Positions 49,205 to 58,476 of a DNA stretch of 64,000 nt are shown here, in pieces. The notes below the pieces were generated by a model. That model had not been told where the DNA came from, did not search any database, and worked only from the letters and a program-made list of their open reading frames with translations. Position numbers and translations under genes: made by a program. The stretch is taken from assembly GCF_031457455.1 (NCBI RefSeq), contig NZ_JAVDWU010000010.1, positions 186,001 through 250,000 of the forward strand. Direction: 5' to 3'. Position 1 is the first letter of the stretch. Each line of letters begins with the position of its first letter. The DNA comes from Hydrogenophaga palleronii_A (GTDB taxonomy: Bacteria > Pseudomonadota > Gammaproteobacteria > Burkholderiales > Burkholderiaceae_C).

Positions 49205-49516
49205 ATGACCGCGCCCGATTTACCCCCAACGTCCGACCCCATCACCCGCCACCTGCGCATCACGGGCCGTGTGCAAGGCGTGGGCTACCGCTGGAGCATG
49301 GCGCAACAGGCGCAGCGGCTGGGTGTGACTGGCTGGGTGCGCAACCGAACTGATGGCAGTGTGGAAGCGGTGGCCCAGGGATCGACCAACGTGGTGCAGG
49401 CACTGATTGAGTGGGCGCATCACGGTCCAGGGCCAGCCCAGGTGGCGGGTGTGGCGGTGACCGAGACTGAGGCTGGCGAGGTGCTCGGCAGATTTGAACA
49501 GCGGGAGACGGTGTAG
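49205..49516 (+). CDS. acyP: Acylphosphatase
   Basis: 103 residues. Signature RITGRVQGVGYRW (catalytic Arg) and GWVRNRTDGSVEA (catalytic Asn) of acylphosphatase. It hydrolyses acyl phosphates such as acetyl phosphate or carbamoyl phosphate. Slightly long at the N-terminus relative to the 90-residue norm. Its promoter region contains the TetR operator, though control may serve only tetR. Confidence 0.95.
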   Translation: MTAPDLPPTSDPITRHLRITGRVQGVGYRWSMAQQAQRLGVTGWVRNRTDGSVEAVAQGSTNVVQALIEWAHHGPGPAQVAGVAVTETEAGEVLGRFEQRETV

Positions 49517-49562
49517 GGCGCGCTCCCGCATAAGATGCGTCTCTCACCTGAGGGAGGCCAAC

Positions 49563-50363
49563 ATGATCGTTTTCCTGATCGATGCAGACAACCTGAACTC
49601 GCCCGCCTGGGTCAACGAAGCCATCGCAGCCATCGAATCCAACGAGGGGCCGATCGCCGTGCGGCGGGCCTACGGCAGCGCGGAAAACCTCAAAGGCCTG
49701 GCCGAACCATTGCGCGAATGGGCCATCCGCCCCTACCTCAACGTCTACCTCACCAAGAACACCACCGACATGGCACTCGCGGTGGACGCCATGGAGCTGG
49801 CCTGTCAGATACCCGCGCCGCAAACCCTGGTCATCGGTTCGGGCGACGCGGACTTTGTGCCCCTGGTCGTGCGCTTGCGCGAGCGGGGCATCAAGGTCCT
49901 GTGCGCGTCCGAGTACGGCAAGATGGCCCCCGAAGCCGTCAAGGCCTACGACGGCGTGATCTACGTGGGCCGCAATACCCGTGCTGAAGCAGTTCCAGCG
50001 AAGACCCCACCCCCACCCAAGAAGGCCGCTACCGCACCCGCATCCGCAAAAAAGTCCCCAGCAAAGAAGGCACCAGCGGCCAAGAAAACCGCCGCAAAGG
50101 CCGCGCCTGCTACGCCAGCCGACAAGGTCACCACAGACATGGTCCTGCAAGCCGTCCCCAAACTGCGCACGGGCGATTGGCTGCCCATCTCAGACGCGGC
50201 CAGGGCCCTGCACGACCAGAAGCTCCTGAGCAAGAGCGCCTCCAGCGTCAAAGTGTTCAAGCGCTTCCCAACCCACTTTGAACTCAAACCCGCCAAGCAG
50301 CCCAACCAGGTACGGTATCTTGTCTTGGGCGGGTCGAGCGCCCCAGCAGGCAACCCGCAATGA
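49563..50363 (+). CDS. NYN-domain (PIN-like) ribonuclease with OST-HTH domain
   Basis: 266 residues. NYN domain (~1-135) with the acidic metal residues in FLIDADNL, TTDMALAVDAMEL and IGSGDADFVPLV, typical of LabA/Limkain-type nucleases. A Lys/Ala/Pro-rich linker (~143-195) leads to a C-terminal OST-HTH/LOTUS domain (~200-264; WLPISDAARALHDQKLLSK), which binds RNA. Together this predicts RNA processing or decay. ATG 49563 follows GGGAGGCCAAC. Confidence 0.9.
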   Translation: MIVFLIDADNLNSPAWVNEAIAAIESNEGPIAVRRAYGSAENLKGLAEPLREWAIRPYLNVYLTKNTTDMALAVDAMELACQIPAPQTLVIGSGDADFVPLVVRLRERGIKVLCASEYGKMAPEAVKAYDGVIYVGRNTRAEAVPAKTPPPPKKAATAPASAKKSPAKKAPAAKKTAAKAAPATPADKVTTDMVLQAVPKLRTGDWLPISDAARALHDQKLLSKSASSVKVFKRFPTHFELKPAKQPNQVRYLVLGGSSAPAGNPQ

Positions 50364-50503
50364 TGAGACCGGATAGCTCCGCCGTCTGGTGAAGCTTGTC
50401 CAAGCGGCTTCAGCCACAGCGATTGTGTCAACAGGGTCGACGCAATCGAGTTGATGACTCGGGATTGGCATCGTCGCACTCAGGGTGTACAGACCCAGAA
50501 GTG

Positions 50504-51754
50504 CTACGCAGGAGAGGAAGCGGCGTATGCCATGCCGCCTTCCCACACAATGCGCAACTTCGCCAGCAGCCCAGCCGGCACCCGTTCATCCTCGCTTGCA
50601 TCCTCCAGCGTGGTCCGCATCGCTTCGGCAATCGTCTGCAGCGTGCGCGCGGGCTGGCTCACACCGCAGATGCGACGGCCGAAATCGATCAGCGCCTCCC
50701 GGGTCGGGTAGGCCTTGTTGTGGTGTTTGCCGGCGAACAGTTTCAGTGCCAGCGTGCGGTCGGTCAGTTCTGGGCCGCCGGGGTATTGCGTGTAGGTGTA
50801 GATGCTGGTGGTGACCACGTCGAACAAGGGCGAGAGCCACACGTCTGCAGCAGACCGGTAAAGCACACCGAGATTCTTGAGGTGGGCGTCGCCGTTGTGC
50901 ACCATCACCGACAGGGCCACCTGCTCAAAAAAACGGTGCAATTCGCGGGCGGGCAGCTGAAGCTGGCGCAGCAGCTCGGCCACGCGCTGGTAGCTGCCCT
51001 GGTACTTTCGGTCCGACAGCACATCGCGCACGCGCAGGCCGGCCAGCGCAGCAATGTCCTCAAAGCCCAGGCGTTCGATACGGCCGTCGGCGTGGGTCAC
51101 GAGATCGAAGCGGTCGAGGATGAGCATCTGCCCGTCGTGGGAAAGATCAAACCCGGGCACCTCGATCCCGGCCCGGCGCGCGGCGCTCAGGCACAGGTAT
51201 TCGTTGGCCGCCAGGCCCGGGTAGGCGGGGCTGGCCGCTTTCACGATGAGCGAGGGGATGGGCACGGTGGGCTGGTCGGGCACCATGATCTTGGGTTGCA
51301 TGCCGGCAATGCCGGCGCCCGTGCTGAGGTAGGCCGCCATCAGGTCGTTGAAGACCTCGGGCGTGTAGCGCGTCTGCAGCAACTCGGCTTTGCTCAGCAC
51401 CCGCGGAGTGGCTGCAGGGGGCCGGTCGGGCAGGCTGTAGCCCAGTCGCCCGATGCCGTTGCGACCGATCAGCGCCAGCAGGTGCATGGGGGACATCGGC
51501 TGCTTGGGGAACAACTGCCGGATCTTCATGAACAGATCGCCCTCGGGCAGGTTCTGGTCCATGGGCGGGAACAGGTCGCCGTCTTGCCAGGTCAGACGCT
51601 CAGCGGCGGGCATGAGCAAGGCGACGGCGGGTTGCGCCGGGTCGGGGTCGAGGTAGCGAAACTCGTAGGTGGATGCCTTGAGCAACTGGCCGGCCTGCGC
51701 GTTGTCGCCAATGGCCACCTGCAGTTGGCGCAGCTTGTCAGGGAGGGCCGTCAT
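50504..51754 (-). CDS. hipA: HipA-family serine/threonine kinase toxin
   Basis: 416 residues from ATG 51754, overlapping hipB by 17 nt. N-terminal subdomain ~1-140, then kinase motifs: glycine loop GAGIAGMQPK (146-155), LILDRFD (211-217), catalytic HNGDAHLKN (286-294) and metal-binding FD at 311-312. HipA phosphorylates GltX or other substrates to arrest translation. The position equivalent to autophosphorylation Ser150 of E. coli HipA is Gly148 here, so control may differ. Confidence 0.9.
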   Translation of the reverse strand: MTALPDKLRQLQVAIGDNAQAGQLLKASTYEFRYLDPDPAQPAVALLMPAAERLTWQDGDLFPPMDQNLPEGDLFMKIRQLFPKQPMSPMHLLALIGRNGIGRLGYSLPDRPPAATPRVLSKAELLQTRYTPEVFNDLMAAYLSTGAGIAGMQPKIMVPDQPTVPIPSLIVKAASPAYPGLAANEYLCLSAARRAGIEVPGFDLSHDGQMLILDRFDLVTHADGRIERLGFEDIAALAGLRVRDVLSDRKYQGSYQRVAELLRQLQLPARELHRFFEQVALSVMVHNGDAHLKNLGVLYRSAADVWLSPLFDVVTTSIYTYTQYPGGPELTDRTLALKLFAGKHHNKAYPTREALIDFGRRICGVSQPARTLQTIAEAMRTTLEDASEDERVPAGLLAKLRIVWEGGMAYAASSPA

Positions 51755-52031
51755 CGCCATCGCCGTCGTCTTCGTCGTCCAGTTGGAACCGGCGGGCGAC
51801 CTCTTCAGCCGACGGCAGGCCAGCCCGCTCCAGCCGCAGCGCCAGGCCGAGTGCCCCCGCCACCGCCAGCAGCGACGACACGGTGGTGTCTTCGCCGGCT
51901 TCAAGCCGGTAGATCACTTCGCGCACCTTGCCGGCCTTCTCAGCCAGCTGGGATTTGCTCATCCCCAGCGCTTCGCGCTGCTGGCGCAACTGGGTGCCCA
52001 GCTGGTCAGGAAGGCGGATGATGTCAGTCAT
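51738..52031 (-). CDS. hipB: HipB-like antitoxin / HTH regulator
   Basis: 97 residues from ATG 52031 (upstream in-frame codons lie in the promoter). XRE-type HTH: QLGTQLRQQREALGMSKSQLAEKAGKVREVIYRLEAGEDTTVSSLLAVAGALGL, then an acidic tail (LDDEDDGDGDDGPP). It should bind HipA and repress the operon. GCTTGTAAG and GCTTGCAAA repeats ~30-55 bp upstream (minus strand, 52061-52083) are candidate operators. Confidence 0.92.
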   Translation of the reverse strand: MTDIIRLPDQLGTQLRQQREALGMSKSQLAEKAGKVREVIYRLEAGEDTTVSSLLAVAGALGLALRLERAGLPSAEEVARRFQLDDEDDGDGDDGPP

Positions 52032-52365
52032 GACTTGCATTTTGGCCCTGAAATAGCCGATTTGCAAGCCAAAACTTACAAGCTGTCGGGTGACAGGGAA
52101 AGTGAAAAGTGACCCGTTGATCTTCAAGAGGTTTTTCAGCAACCTTGTCAGCGATCAAGTCCCGTGTGACACAGATCGTGAAAAAAGCCGGGATCCATGC
52201 TAAGACAAGTGAAAAAAACGTGACGGCTCATTTTTCGGCGCGGAACGGTCGCTCTGCGTTGCGAGCCGAGTCCCCGCAACATCTCCTGTCCAGACCACGC
52301 TTAGCCCGGTGCTCAACGCCTGAGCAGTTCGGCAGACTAAACCGCCCCGGCCTGAGGCGGTTCAG
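52032..52365. other. hipB promoter region and left end of the IS21-like bracketed segment
   Basis: 52061-52083 holds two GCTTG(T/C)AA repeats on the minus strand (possible hipB operators). A 25-bp terminus begins at 52084. Several GTGAAAA motifs follow (52103, ~52180, ~52208). A hairpin terminator at 52340-52362 serves the GH74 gene. No ORF. Confidence 0.55.
52340..52362 (-). terminator. Hairpin terminator downstream of the GH74 gene
   Basis: AACCGCC / GGCGGTT, a 7-bp stem whose 9-nt loop is CCGGCCTGA, immediately after the CDS stop; only a short T tract follows on the minus strand. Confidence 0.55.
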
Positions 52366-54930
52366 TTAAGGCGCGGTTGCCGGAGCGCCGTAGACGATGC
52401 CCCGTCCCACCGTGCTCATGTACACCACCCCTTCGGCATTCATGTCGCCCACCACTAACTGGCCGTTCCCGGGGCCGCCGAACTGGTGCGCGTCGTCATT
52501 GATGCGGATCCAGCTCGCTCCGGCATCGACAGAACGGTAGAGGCCCCGCTTGCCACCATCTACGGCGCCCCAGATGAACACCGTGGGGTAACTCGCGCCA
52601 GCGAGCGTCTTGCCAAACCCCACCGCACTGCAAGACGTCACGTTGGACAGTCGGCTGAAAGAGGCACCGGAGTTGGTGGAGCGCACCAAGCCACCGTCCC
52701 TCAGTGCCACCCACAGGTCGCCCTCGCGGCCTGGGGCAGGAACGAGCCTCGTGGAGCCGCCGGCGGCCAACGTGGTAGCGACCGCGAAGCCTGAACCGCC
52801 GTCGCTGCTGGTCAGCACTTGGCCGCTGGCGCTATCGTATGCATAGAACTTGTTCGCCCTCACCGGATCGGCCGCCGGCCGAACCGGGCGTCCGCTCAGG
52901 GCGGACACAGCGCCCCACGTCGGGCCTGCGCTTGCAAAATTCGTCGAGCGGTAGGTGCTCGACACACCACCAGCGGTCAACGTGTGCAGCAGCGTGCTGC
53001 CGTCCGCCGACAACGCGACGGCACCATTCGTGGTTGTGGCCTGGGCCATCGGCACCTGCGTCCAGGTGACGCCCGTGTCGGTCGAGCGATACATCTTGTC
53101 GCGTCCGACGCGCACAACGACCGAGGTGTTGGCCGCCGCCACCGCCAACCCGGAGGTGGTGCCGATGCGCGGCGTGTGGATGGGCGCATAGGCGGAAACG
53201 TCGGTGTGGCGGAACCCGTCGTAGTCGCCGATCACCGACAGCAGCGGCCCTCCGGGCACGCTCACCAGATCGAGAGGCACCGTCTCCTCCAGGCCCCTGA
53301 CGGCAAAGGTCCAGGTCGTCGGCACTGCATCCAGGTTGGCGGTGCGGAAGACACCGTTGCCGGAGGTGACCCACGCGGCCTTGGGGTCGAACGGATCGAA
53401 CTCGATGCTGTTCGCCCAGTGGATGGTGTTGCCGCCCACCCAGCTCACCCCGCCGGTGCCCAGGGCAAAGCCACGTGCCACCACGTCGGTCCAGGTGCTC
53501 CCGCCGGTGATCGTGACGAAGAAGTGGTCACCCCAGCCGCTGCCCTGCTGCAGCCAGTTGTTGACGGTCGACACCAGCACCCGCTGCGAGTTGTTCGGGT
53601 CCGTGGTGACGCCGGAGAACGGCCCGGTGATTCCCGCAGGCGTGACGTTGGTCCAGGCGCCACTGGCGACGCTGTACTTCCACACCTGGCCTGCGTCCAT
53701 CGGCTCGGGCAGGGTCAGGCTCCTCGAGTCTCCGTGCGGGCCGGATCCATTGCCGTAGGTGATGTAGAGGCTACCGTCACTGGCCAGCGCAGCACGCTGG
53801 GGGATCAACCCGGCCGGCGCGTTGGCCACGGCGCTGAAGCTTGCACCTGCGTTGTTGCTGCGGTAGAGGTTCGTGCCGACCGAGCCGTAGCGCGAGACGC
53901 CCACGATGATGCGCTGTGCAACGCCGTTGATCACGCTGGCGGGATCGAGGACCACGAAGCTGATGCCGGCTTCGTTGGGTGTGCCGGTCACGGGCAATGC
54001 GTTCACGCGCGCGAAGCTGGCACCGGAGTCGGTGCTCTTGAACAAGCCGTTGTTGCGAGAACCGACGTAGAGCACGTTGCTGCTGCCGGGATCGACCTGC
54101 ATCTTCTCGCCGTTGCCGCGCCCCATGCCGTTGCCGTGGACACGGAACAGTGCGCTGACGTCAGTGGTACGCGCGAAGGTGGCGCCGTAGTCGGCCGACC
54201 GCATCACCACCGTTTTCCCGTTGCTGAAGTAGGAGGTCCCGGCGAGCACGTAGACCACGGCCGGGTCTTTGGGGTCCAGGGCCATCGATTCCACTCCCAT
54301 GAGACCGACGTCGTCTTCCGACAGACCGTCGAGCAAGGGCACCCACCGTCCCATGGCGTTGTCCCAGCGATACGCGCCACCAACGTCGGTGCGCGCGTAG
54401 AACAGGTTCCGCTGCGTCTTGCTCGGGATCACGGCTGTCACGAACCCTCCGCCACCGATCGCGACATTGCCCCAGCGATAGGACTGAGCCTGCTCGCTTG
54501 GCGGTGCTGGTGCTGGTGCTGGTGCTGGTGCTGGTGCAGGCGCGGGTGCTGGTGCAGGCGCGGGTGCTGGTGCAGGCGCGGGTGCTGGTGCAGGCGCGGG
54601 TGCTGGTGCAGGCGATGCAGCAGTTTTCACGTAGCAGGCCTTTTTCACCCTGCGCAAGGGATCGCCGAAAACTTTATTGGTGCAGGCCACAGCCCCTCTG
54701 ATGTTGCGTGGGCGCGTCCAACTGGTGCGCGCACCGTAGATCACCTGGGCCGTGCCGGTAAAGCTGCAGCGCTTGTCTTCGGCAGCGCAGAACTTGTAAC
54801 CTGCCGGTGGCCGGTTGGCGCTTTGCGCCTGGGCCAGGTCCGCAACGCCTGCCAGACAGGCCAGCGCCAGCCCGACGACCAAAGGGCGAAGGCTTCTCGG
54901 CGCTGCGTGAAAGAGTTGTTTTTTCTTCAT
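52366..54930 (-). CDS. Secreted GH74-type xyloglucanase-like glycoside hydrolase
   Basis: 854 residues. Signal peptide (~1-36, ending AQAQS), a small cysteine-containing N-terminal domain (~40-100; KFCAAEDKRCSFTGTAQVIYGAR), an (Ala-Pro)n linker (~107-142), and twin beta-propellers with Asp-box-like repeats (STDSGASF, STNSGASF, SVDAGASW). GH74 hallmarks are present: RTDVGGAYRWD near the start and IGDYDG in the middle, each carrying a putative catalytic Asp. It probably cleaves xyloglucan outside the cell. The gene lies within a segment bounded by IS21-like ends. Confidence 0.88.
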   Translation of the reverse strand: MKKKQLFHAAPRSLRPLVVGLALACLAGVADLAQAQSANRPPAGYKFCAAEDKRCSFTGTAQVIYGARTSWTRPRNIRGAVACTNKVFGDPLRRVKKACYVKTAASPAPAPAPAPAPAPAPAPAPAPAPAPAPAPAPAPAPAPPSEQAQSYRWGNVAIGGGGFVTAVIPSKTQRNLFYARTDVGGAYRWDNAMGRWVPLLDGLSEDDVGLMGVESMALDPKDPAVVYVLAGTSYFSNGKTVVMRSADYGATFARTTDVSALFRVHGNGMGRGNGEKMQVDPGSSNVLYVGSRNNGLFKSTDSGASFARVNALPVTGTPNEAGISFVVLDPASVINGVAQRIIVGVSRYGSVGTNLYRSNNAGASFSAVANAPAGLIPQRAALASDGSLYITYGNGSGPHGDSRSLTLPEPMDAGQVWKYSVASGAWTNVTPAGITGPFSGVTTDPNNSQRVLVSTVNNWLQQGSGWGDHFFVTITGGSTWTDVVARGFALGTGGVSWVGGNTIHWANSIEFDPFDPKAAWVTSGNGVFRTANLDAVPTTWTFAVRGLEETVPLDLVSVPGGPLLSVIGDYDGFRHTDVSAYAPIHTPRIGTTSGLAVAAANTSVVVRVGRDKMYRSTDTGVTWTQVPMAQATTTNGAVALSADGSTLLHTLTAGGVSSTYRSTNFASAGPTWGAVSALSGRPVRPAADPVRANKFYAYDSASGQVLTSSDGGSGFAVATTLAAGGSTRLVPAPGREGDLWVALRDGGLVRSTNSGASFSRLSNVTSCSAVGFGKTLAGASYPTVFIWGAVDGGKRGLYRSVDAGASWIRINDDAHQFGGPGNGQLVVGDMNAEGVVYMSTVGRGIVYGAPATAP
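54503..54612. repeat. GGTGCT/GGTGCAGGCGCG tandem repeat encoding the Ala-Pro linker
   Basis: Six- and 18-bp units repeated in tandem, then a run of larger GGTGCTGGTGCAGGCGCG units. On the minus strand it encodes alternating Ala and Pro. Perfect units make replication slippage, and thus linker length change, likely. Confidence 0.85.
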
Positions 54931-55772
54931 TATTTCCTCGACGGGCAGTGACTTTGAATTCTTTGACGCGCAGCCAAGAATGCGGACTCAGGCATTTCAA
55001 GGAGCTGGAGAATATCGGCCAAAGCGGTACTCGGTCACGGCTTCGGACCAAAATCCAGATGAACGGTGGAAGCCGTCGGACGAGCTGCATTGCGGCTCAT
55101 TGGCATTAACACCTCGCTCGTATTCGGATTCGGAAATTGCCTCGATGGGAATTCAAGCGAGTCATCTGCTGCATGAAGCGTCATCCAGACCAAATGACAA
55201 TGCACCTACTTTGTTGGATGCCAATGGCAAACCACTAATGCGTGCGCTCTGAGTCCGCAGACACCAGTTCGCACGGCAATGTGAGATGTGATTGCGATCA
55301 GCAGGCCGATCAAACCAAACAAGTGGACTGCAGCTTAGGAACCCGAAGAGCCGGTCGCCTCGGCGGGTAGCAGTCGCACGGCCCCCTCGTGTGGCTCACC
55401 GCTGTTGAGTGGCCGCTGCTGGAGGTGCAACGGTCGGTCGCTTGGCAGACGAGGAATGGCAGGTTCCCGCAGCGGCTGTGATCGGGACCCAAAAACCTGA
55501 CCGGCCGCAGTCAGCCTTTCACTGCCATCCAATCGCTGGGCACAGGGCCTCTAGTAGCACCTTGGCAACGACAGACCTAGCAACAAAGAGCATCAAGAAG
55601 GGCGCTTGTGGATCTGCAGGTCCATCTAGGCCACTTTACTGGTATTTCCCATAGCCCAGTCTGTGCCGGCTCTTGAGGAACCTGCGGGACGCAGCCGGTT
55701 TTTTGCAATAACTCTGGCAGTAGTTTTTCACTAACTTGGCAAAGTTTTCACTTTCCCTGGCATCCGACACAA
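54931..55772. other. 842-bp region without a supported gene; right IS21-like end
   Basis: Lower in G+C than the surroundings. An open frame at 54980-55252 (90 codons) lacks a clear ribosome site and family. 55690-55769 contains tandem TTTTCACT...TGGCA units that form the right terminus of the bracketed segment. The proximal part must hold the GH74 promoter. Confidence 0.5.
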
Positions 55773-58400
55773 TCAGACGTCGATATTCCCCGCCCTCAAC
55801 GCATTCGTCTCAATGAAATCCCTGCGCGGCTCCACCTCGTCGCCCATCAGCATCGTGAACACCCGGTCCGCCTCGATCGCGTCATCGATCTGCACGCGCA
55901 GCAGGCGGCGCACGGTGGGATCCATGGTGGTTTCCCAGAGTTGGGCGGGGTTCATTTCGCCCAAACCCTTGTAGCGCTGGCGGCTGGTGGTGCGTTCGGC
56001 TTCGCTGATGAGCCAGCGCATGGCCACGCGGAAGTCGACCACCTTTTCTTCCTTCTGTTTGTCGCCTTCGCCACGCATCACCTTGGCGCCTTCGCCCAGT
56101 AGGCCGCGGAAGGTTTCTGCTGCGGTGGCCAGGGCGGCGTAGTCGGCGCCGTGCACAAAGTCCTGCGTGATGATGCTGGACTTGATGTTGCCGTGGTGGC
56201 GGCGGCTGATGCGCAGAATGGGTTTGTCGCTGCGGGCGTCAAACTCGCTGGCCACTTCGGCGGGCACGCCGGTGGTGGTCAGTTCGCGCAGCTTGGTCTG
56301 CAGGGCAATGGCGCTGGCTTCGGCCTGTTCCACGCTGTCGAGGTTGATGGACACGCCGTCGGCCATGGCGCGCAGGGCTTCGGCGTCCATGAAGTTGGAC
56401 AGGCGCGCAATCACGCTCTCGGCCACCTGGTGCTTGCGTGCCAGTTCGCCCAGGGTGTCGCCTTCCAGCGTGGTGCCGGTGGCGCCGCCAGTGAACACTT
56501 TCGCTTCCTTGAGCGCAATGCGCAGCAGGAAACCGTCGAGCGCGGGTGCGTCTTTCAGGTAGAGCTCTTCCTTGCCGGCCTTCACCTTGTACAGCGGGGG
56601 TTGGGCAATGTAGATATAACCCCGCTCCACCAGCTCGGGCATCTGGCGGTAAAAGAAGGTCAGCAGCAGGGTGCGGATGTGGGCGCCGTCCACGTCGGCG
56701 TCGGTCATGATGATGATGCGGTGGTAGCGCAGCTTGGCGACGTTGAAATCGTCCACCCCGGTGCTGCCACCCGCACCCGTGGCCTTGCCGATGCCGGTGC
56801 CCAGGGCGGTGATGAGCGTGAGGATTTCGTTGCTGGTCAGCAGCTTCTCGTAGCGTGCTTTTTCCACGTTCAGGATCTTGCCGCGCAGCGGCAGGATCGC
56901 CTGGAACTTGCGGTCGCGGCCCTGCTTGGCTGAGCCACCGGCGGAGTCGCCCTCCACGATGTAGATCTCGCACAGCGCGGGGTCTTTTTCCTGGCAGTCG
57001 GCCAATTTGCCGGGCAGGCCCATGCCATCGAGCACGCCTTTGCGGCGCGTCATCTCGCGGGCCTTGCGTGCGGCCTCACGGGCGCGCGCGGCTTCCACGA
57101 TCTTGCCGCAGATGATCTTGGCGTCGTTCGGGCGCTCCTGCAGGTAGTCGGTGAGCAGGCGGCTCACGATGTCTTCCACCGGGCCGCGCACTTCGCTGGA
57201 CACCAGCTTGTCTTTGGTCTGGCTGCTGAACTTGGGCTCGGGCACCTTCACGCTCAACACACAGCACAGGCCTTCGCGCATGTCGTCACCGGTGACTTCA
57301 ACCTTGGCCTTTTTGGCCAGTTCGTTTTCTTCGATGTACTTGTTGATGACGCGTGTCATGCCCGCTCGCAGGCCGGTGAGGTGGGTGCCGCCGTCGCGCT
57401 GCGGAATGTTGTTGGTGAAGCACAGCACTTGCTCGTTGTAGCCGCTGTTCCACTGCATGGCCACTTCCACGCCGATGTTGGTGCCCTGATCGCTCTGGCG
57501 GTCGCCCAGCGCGTGGAACACGTTGGGGTGCAGAACGGTCTTGCCCTTGTTGATGAAGTCCACAAAGCCCTTGACGCCGCCGGCGCCGGAGAAGTCGTCT
57601 TCCTTGTTGGACCGTTCGTCTTTCAAACGGATGCGCACGCCGTTGTTCAGAAAGCTGAGTTCGCGCAGGCGCTTGCTCAGGATTTCGTAGTGGAAGTCGG
57701 CGTTCTCGCGGAAGATGTCGTAGTCAGGCAGGAAGTGCACTTCGGTGCCGCGCTTCTCCGTGGGGCCGGTCACGCGCATGGGCGAAATCTCGATGCCGTC
57801 GGCGTTCTTCTCCAGCAGACGGTTCTGCACAAAGCCGCGCGCGAATTCGATCTGGTGCACATGGCCTTCGCGGCGCACGGTCAGGCGCAGCCATTGGCTC
57901 AGCGCGTTCACGCAGCTTACGCCCACGCCGTGCAGGCCACCTGAGACCTTGTAGCTGTTCTGGTTGAACTTGCCGCCGGCGTGCAGCTCGGTCAGCGCGA
58001 TCTCGGCGGCCGAGCGCTTGGGCTCGTGCTTGTCGTCCATCTTCACGCCGGTGGGAATGCCGCGCCCGTTGTCGACCACGCTGATGGAGTTGTCGGTGTG
58101 GATGGTCACCAGGATGTCGTCGCAGTGGCCGGCCAGCGCTTCGTCGATGGAGTTGTCGACCACCTCAAACACCAGGTGGTGCAGACCGGTGCCGTCTGAC
58201 GTGTCGCCGATGTACATGCCGGGGCGCTTGCGCACCGCTTCCAGGCCTTCCAGGATCTGGATCGAGCCTTCGCCGTAGCCTTCGCTGGCGCCGGCCTGGT
58301 GGGCGTCGATGGTGGGCTGGAAGTTGGAGCTGGCGGAGCCCGCTTCACCGGTGTTGACGGATTCGGAGCCGGGGTTGGCGGGCTGATTCGCTTCGGACAT
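55773..58400 (-). CDS. gyrB: DNA gyrase subunit B
   Basis: 875 residues from ATG 58400 (a GTG at 58418 is possible). After a variable ~50-residue N-terminal tail come the GHKL ATPase motifs EVVDNSIDEALAGH, DNGRGIPTG and GGLHGVGVSCVNALS; the TOPRIM motifs EGDSAGGSAKQGRDR and DADVDG; and the C-terminal PAQLWETTMDPTVRRLLRV. Longer than Gram-positive GyrB because of the ~170-residue proteobacterial insert in the TOPRIM region. It supplies ATP hydrolysis for negative supercoiling. Confidence 0.98.
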   Translation of the reverse strand: MSEANQPANPGSESVNTGEAGSASSNFQPTIDAHQAGASEGYGEGSIQILEGLEAVRKRPGMYIGDTSDGTGLHHLVFEVVDNSIDEALAGHCDDILVTIHTDNSISVVDNGRGIPTGVKMDDKHEPKRSAAEIALTELHAGGKFNQNSYKVSGGLHGVGVSCVNALSQWLRLTVRREGHVHQIEFARGFVQNRLLEKNADGIEISPMRVTGPTEKRGTEVHFLPDYDIFRENADFHYEILSKRLRELSFLNNGVRIRLKDERSNKEDDFSGAGGVKGFVDFINKGKTVLHPNVFHALGDRQSDQGTNIGVEVAMQWNSGYNEQVLCFTNNIPQRDGGTHLTGLRAGMTRVINKYIEENELAKKAKVEVTGDDMREGLCCVLSVKVPEPKFSSQTKDKLVSSEVRGPVEDIVSRLLTDYLQERPNDAKIICGKIVEAARAREAARKAREMTRRKGVLDGMGLPGKLADCQEKDPALCEIYIVEGDSAGGSAKQGRDRKFQAILPLRGKILNVEKARYEKLLTSNEILTLITALGTGIGKATGAGGSTGVDDFNVAKLRYHRIIIMTDADVDGAHIRTLLLTFFYRQMPELVERGYIYIAQPPLYKVKAGKEELYLKDAPALDGFLLRIALKEAKVFTGGATGTTLEGDTLGELARKHQVAESVIARLSNFMDAEALRAMADGVSINLDSVEQAEASAIALQTKLRELTTTGVPAEVASEFDARSDKPILRISRRHHGNIKSSIITQDFVHGADYAALATAAETFRGLLGEGAKVMRGEGDKQKEEKVVDFRVAMRWLISEAERTTSRQRYKGLGEMNPAQLWETTMDPTVRRLLRVQIDDAIEADRVFTMLMGDEVEPRRDFIETNALRAGNIDV

Positions 58401-58430
58401 GGTGGATTTCTCTGACACTTAAAAACGCCA

Positions 58431-58449
58431 AACCCGCTCTGAGCGGGTT
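58431..58449 (-). terminator. Terminator between dnaN and gyrB
   Basis: AACCCGCT / AGCGGGTT hairpin; reading the minus strand it is followed by GGCGTTTTTAA, a short T tract, placing an intrinsic terminator after dnaN and before gyrB. Confidence 0.7.
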
Positions 58450-58476
58450 GGTCTGGGGACTCTGAACAGGGGCGGA

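Larger units (their letters stand above)
52084..55769. mobile_element. Segment bounded by a 25-bp inverted repeat resembling IS21-family ends
   Basis: 52084-52108 and the complement of 55769-55745 both start TGTCGG and agree at 23 of 25 positions, ending in CAGGGAAAGTGAAAA. The right end continues as tandem ~21-bp units (GCCA...GTGAAAA), the multiple terminal repeats typical of IS21 elements. No istA/istB lies inside; the cargo is the GH74 gene. No target-site duplication was found, so this is probably an old or rearranged remnant. Confidence 0.5.

Noticed and set aside
52819..54951. Long open frame opposite the GH74 gene
   Set aside because: It is the shadow of the Ala-Pro linker and propeller coding strand (Cys/Trp runs opposite the repeat) with no recognisable domain.
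54980..55252. 90-codon open frame downstream of the GH74 promoter side
   Set aside because: No ribosome site, no recognised family and unusual composition; it could be a remnant, so it is described only with the non-coding region.
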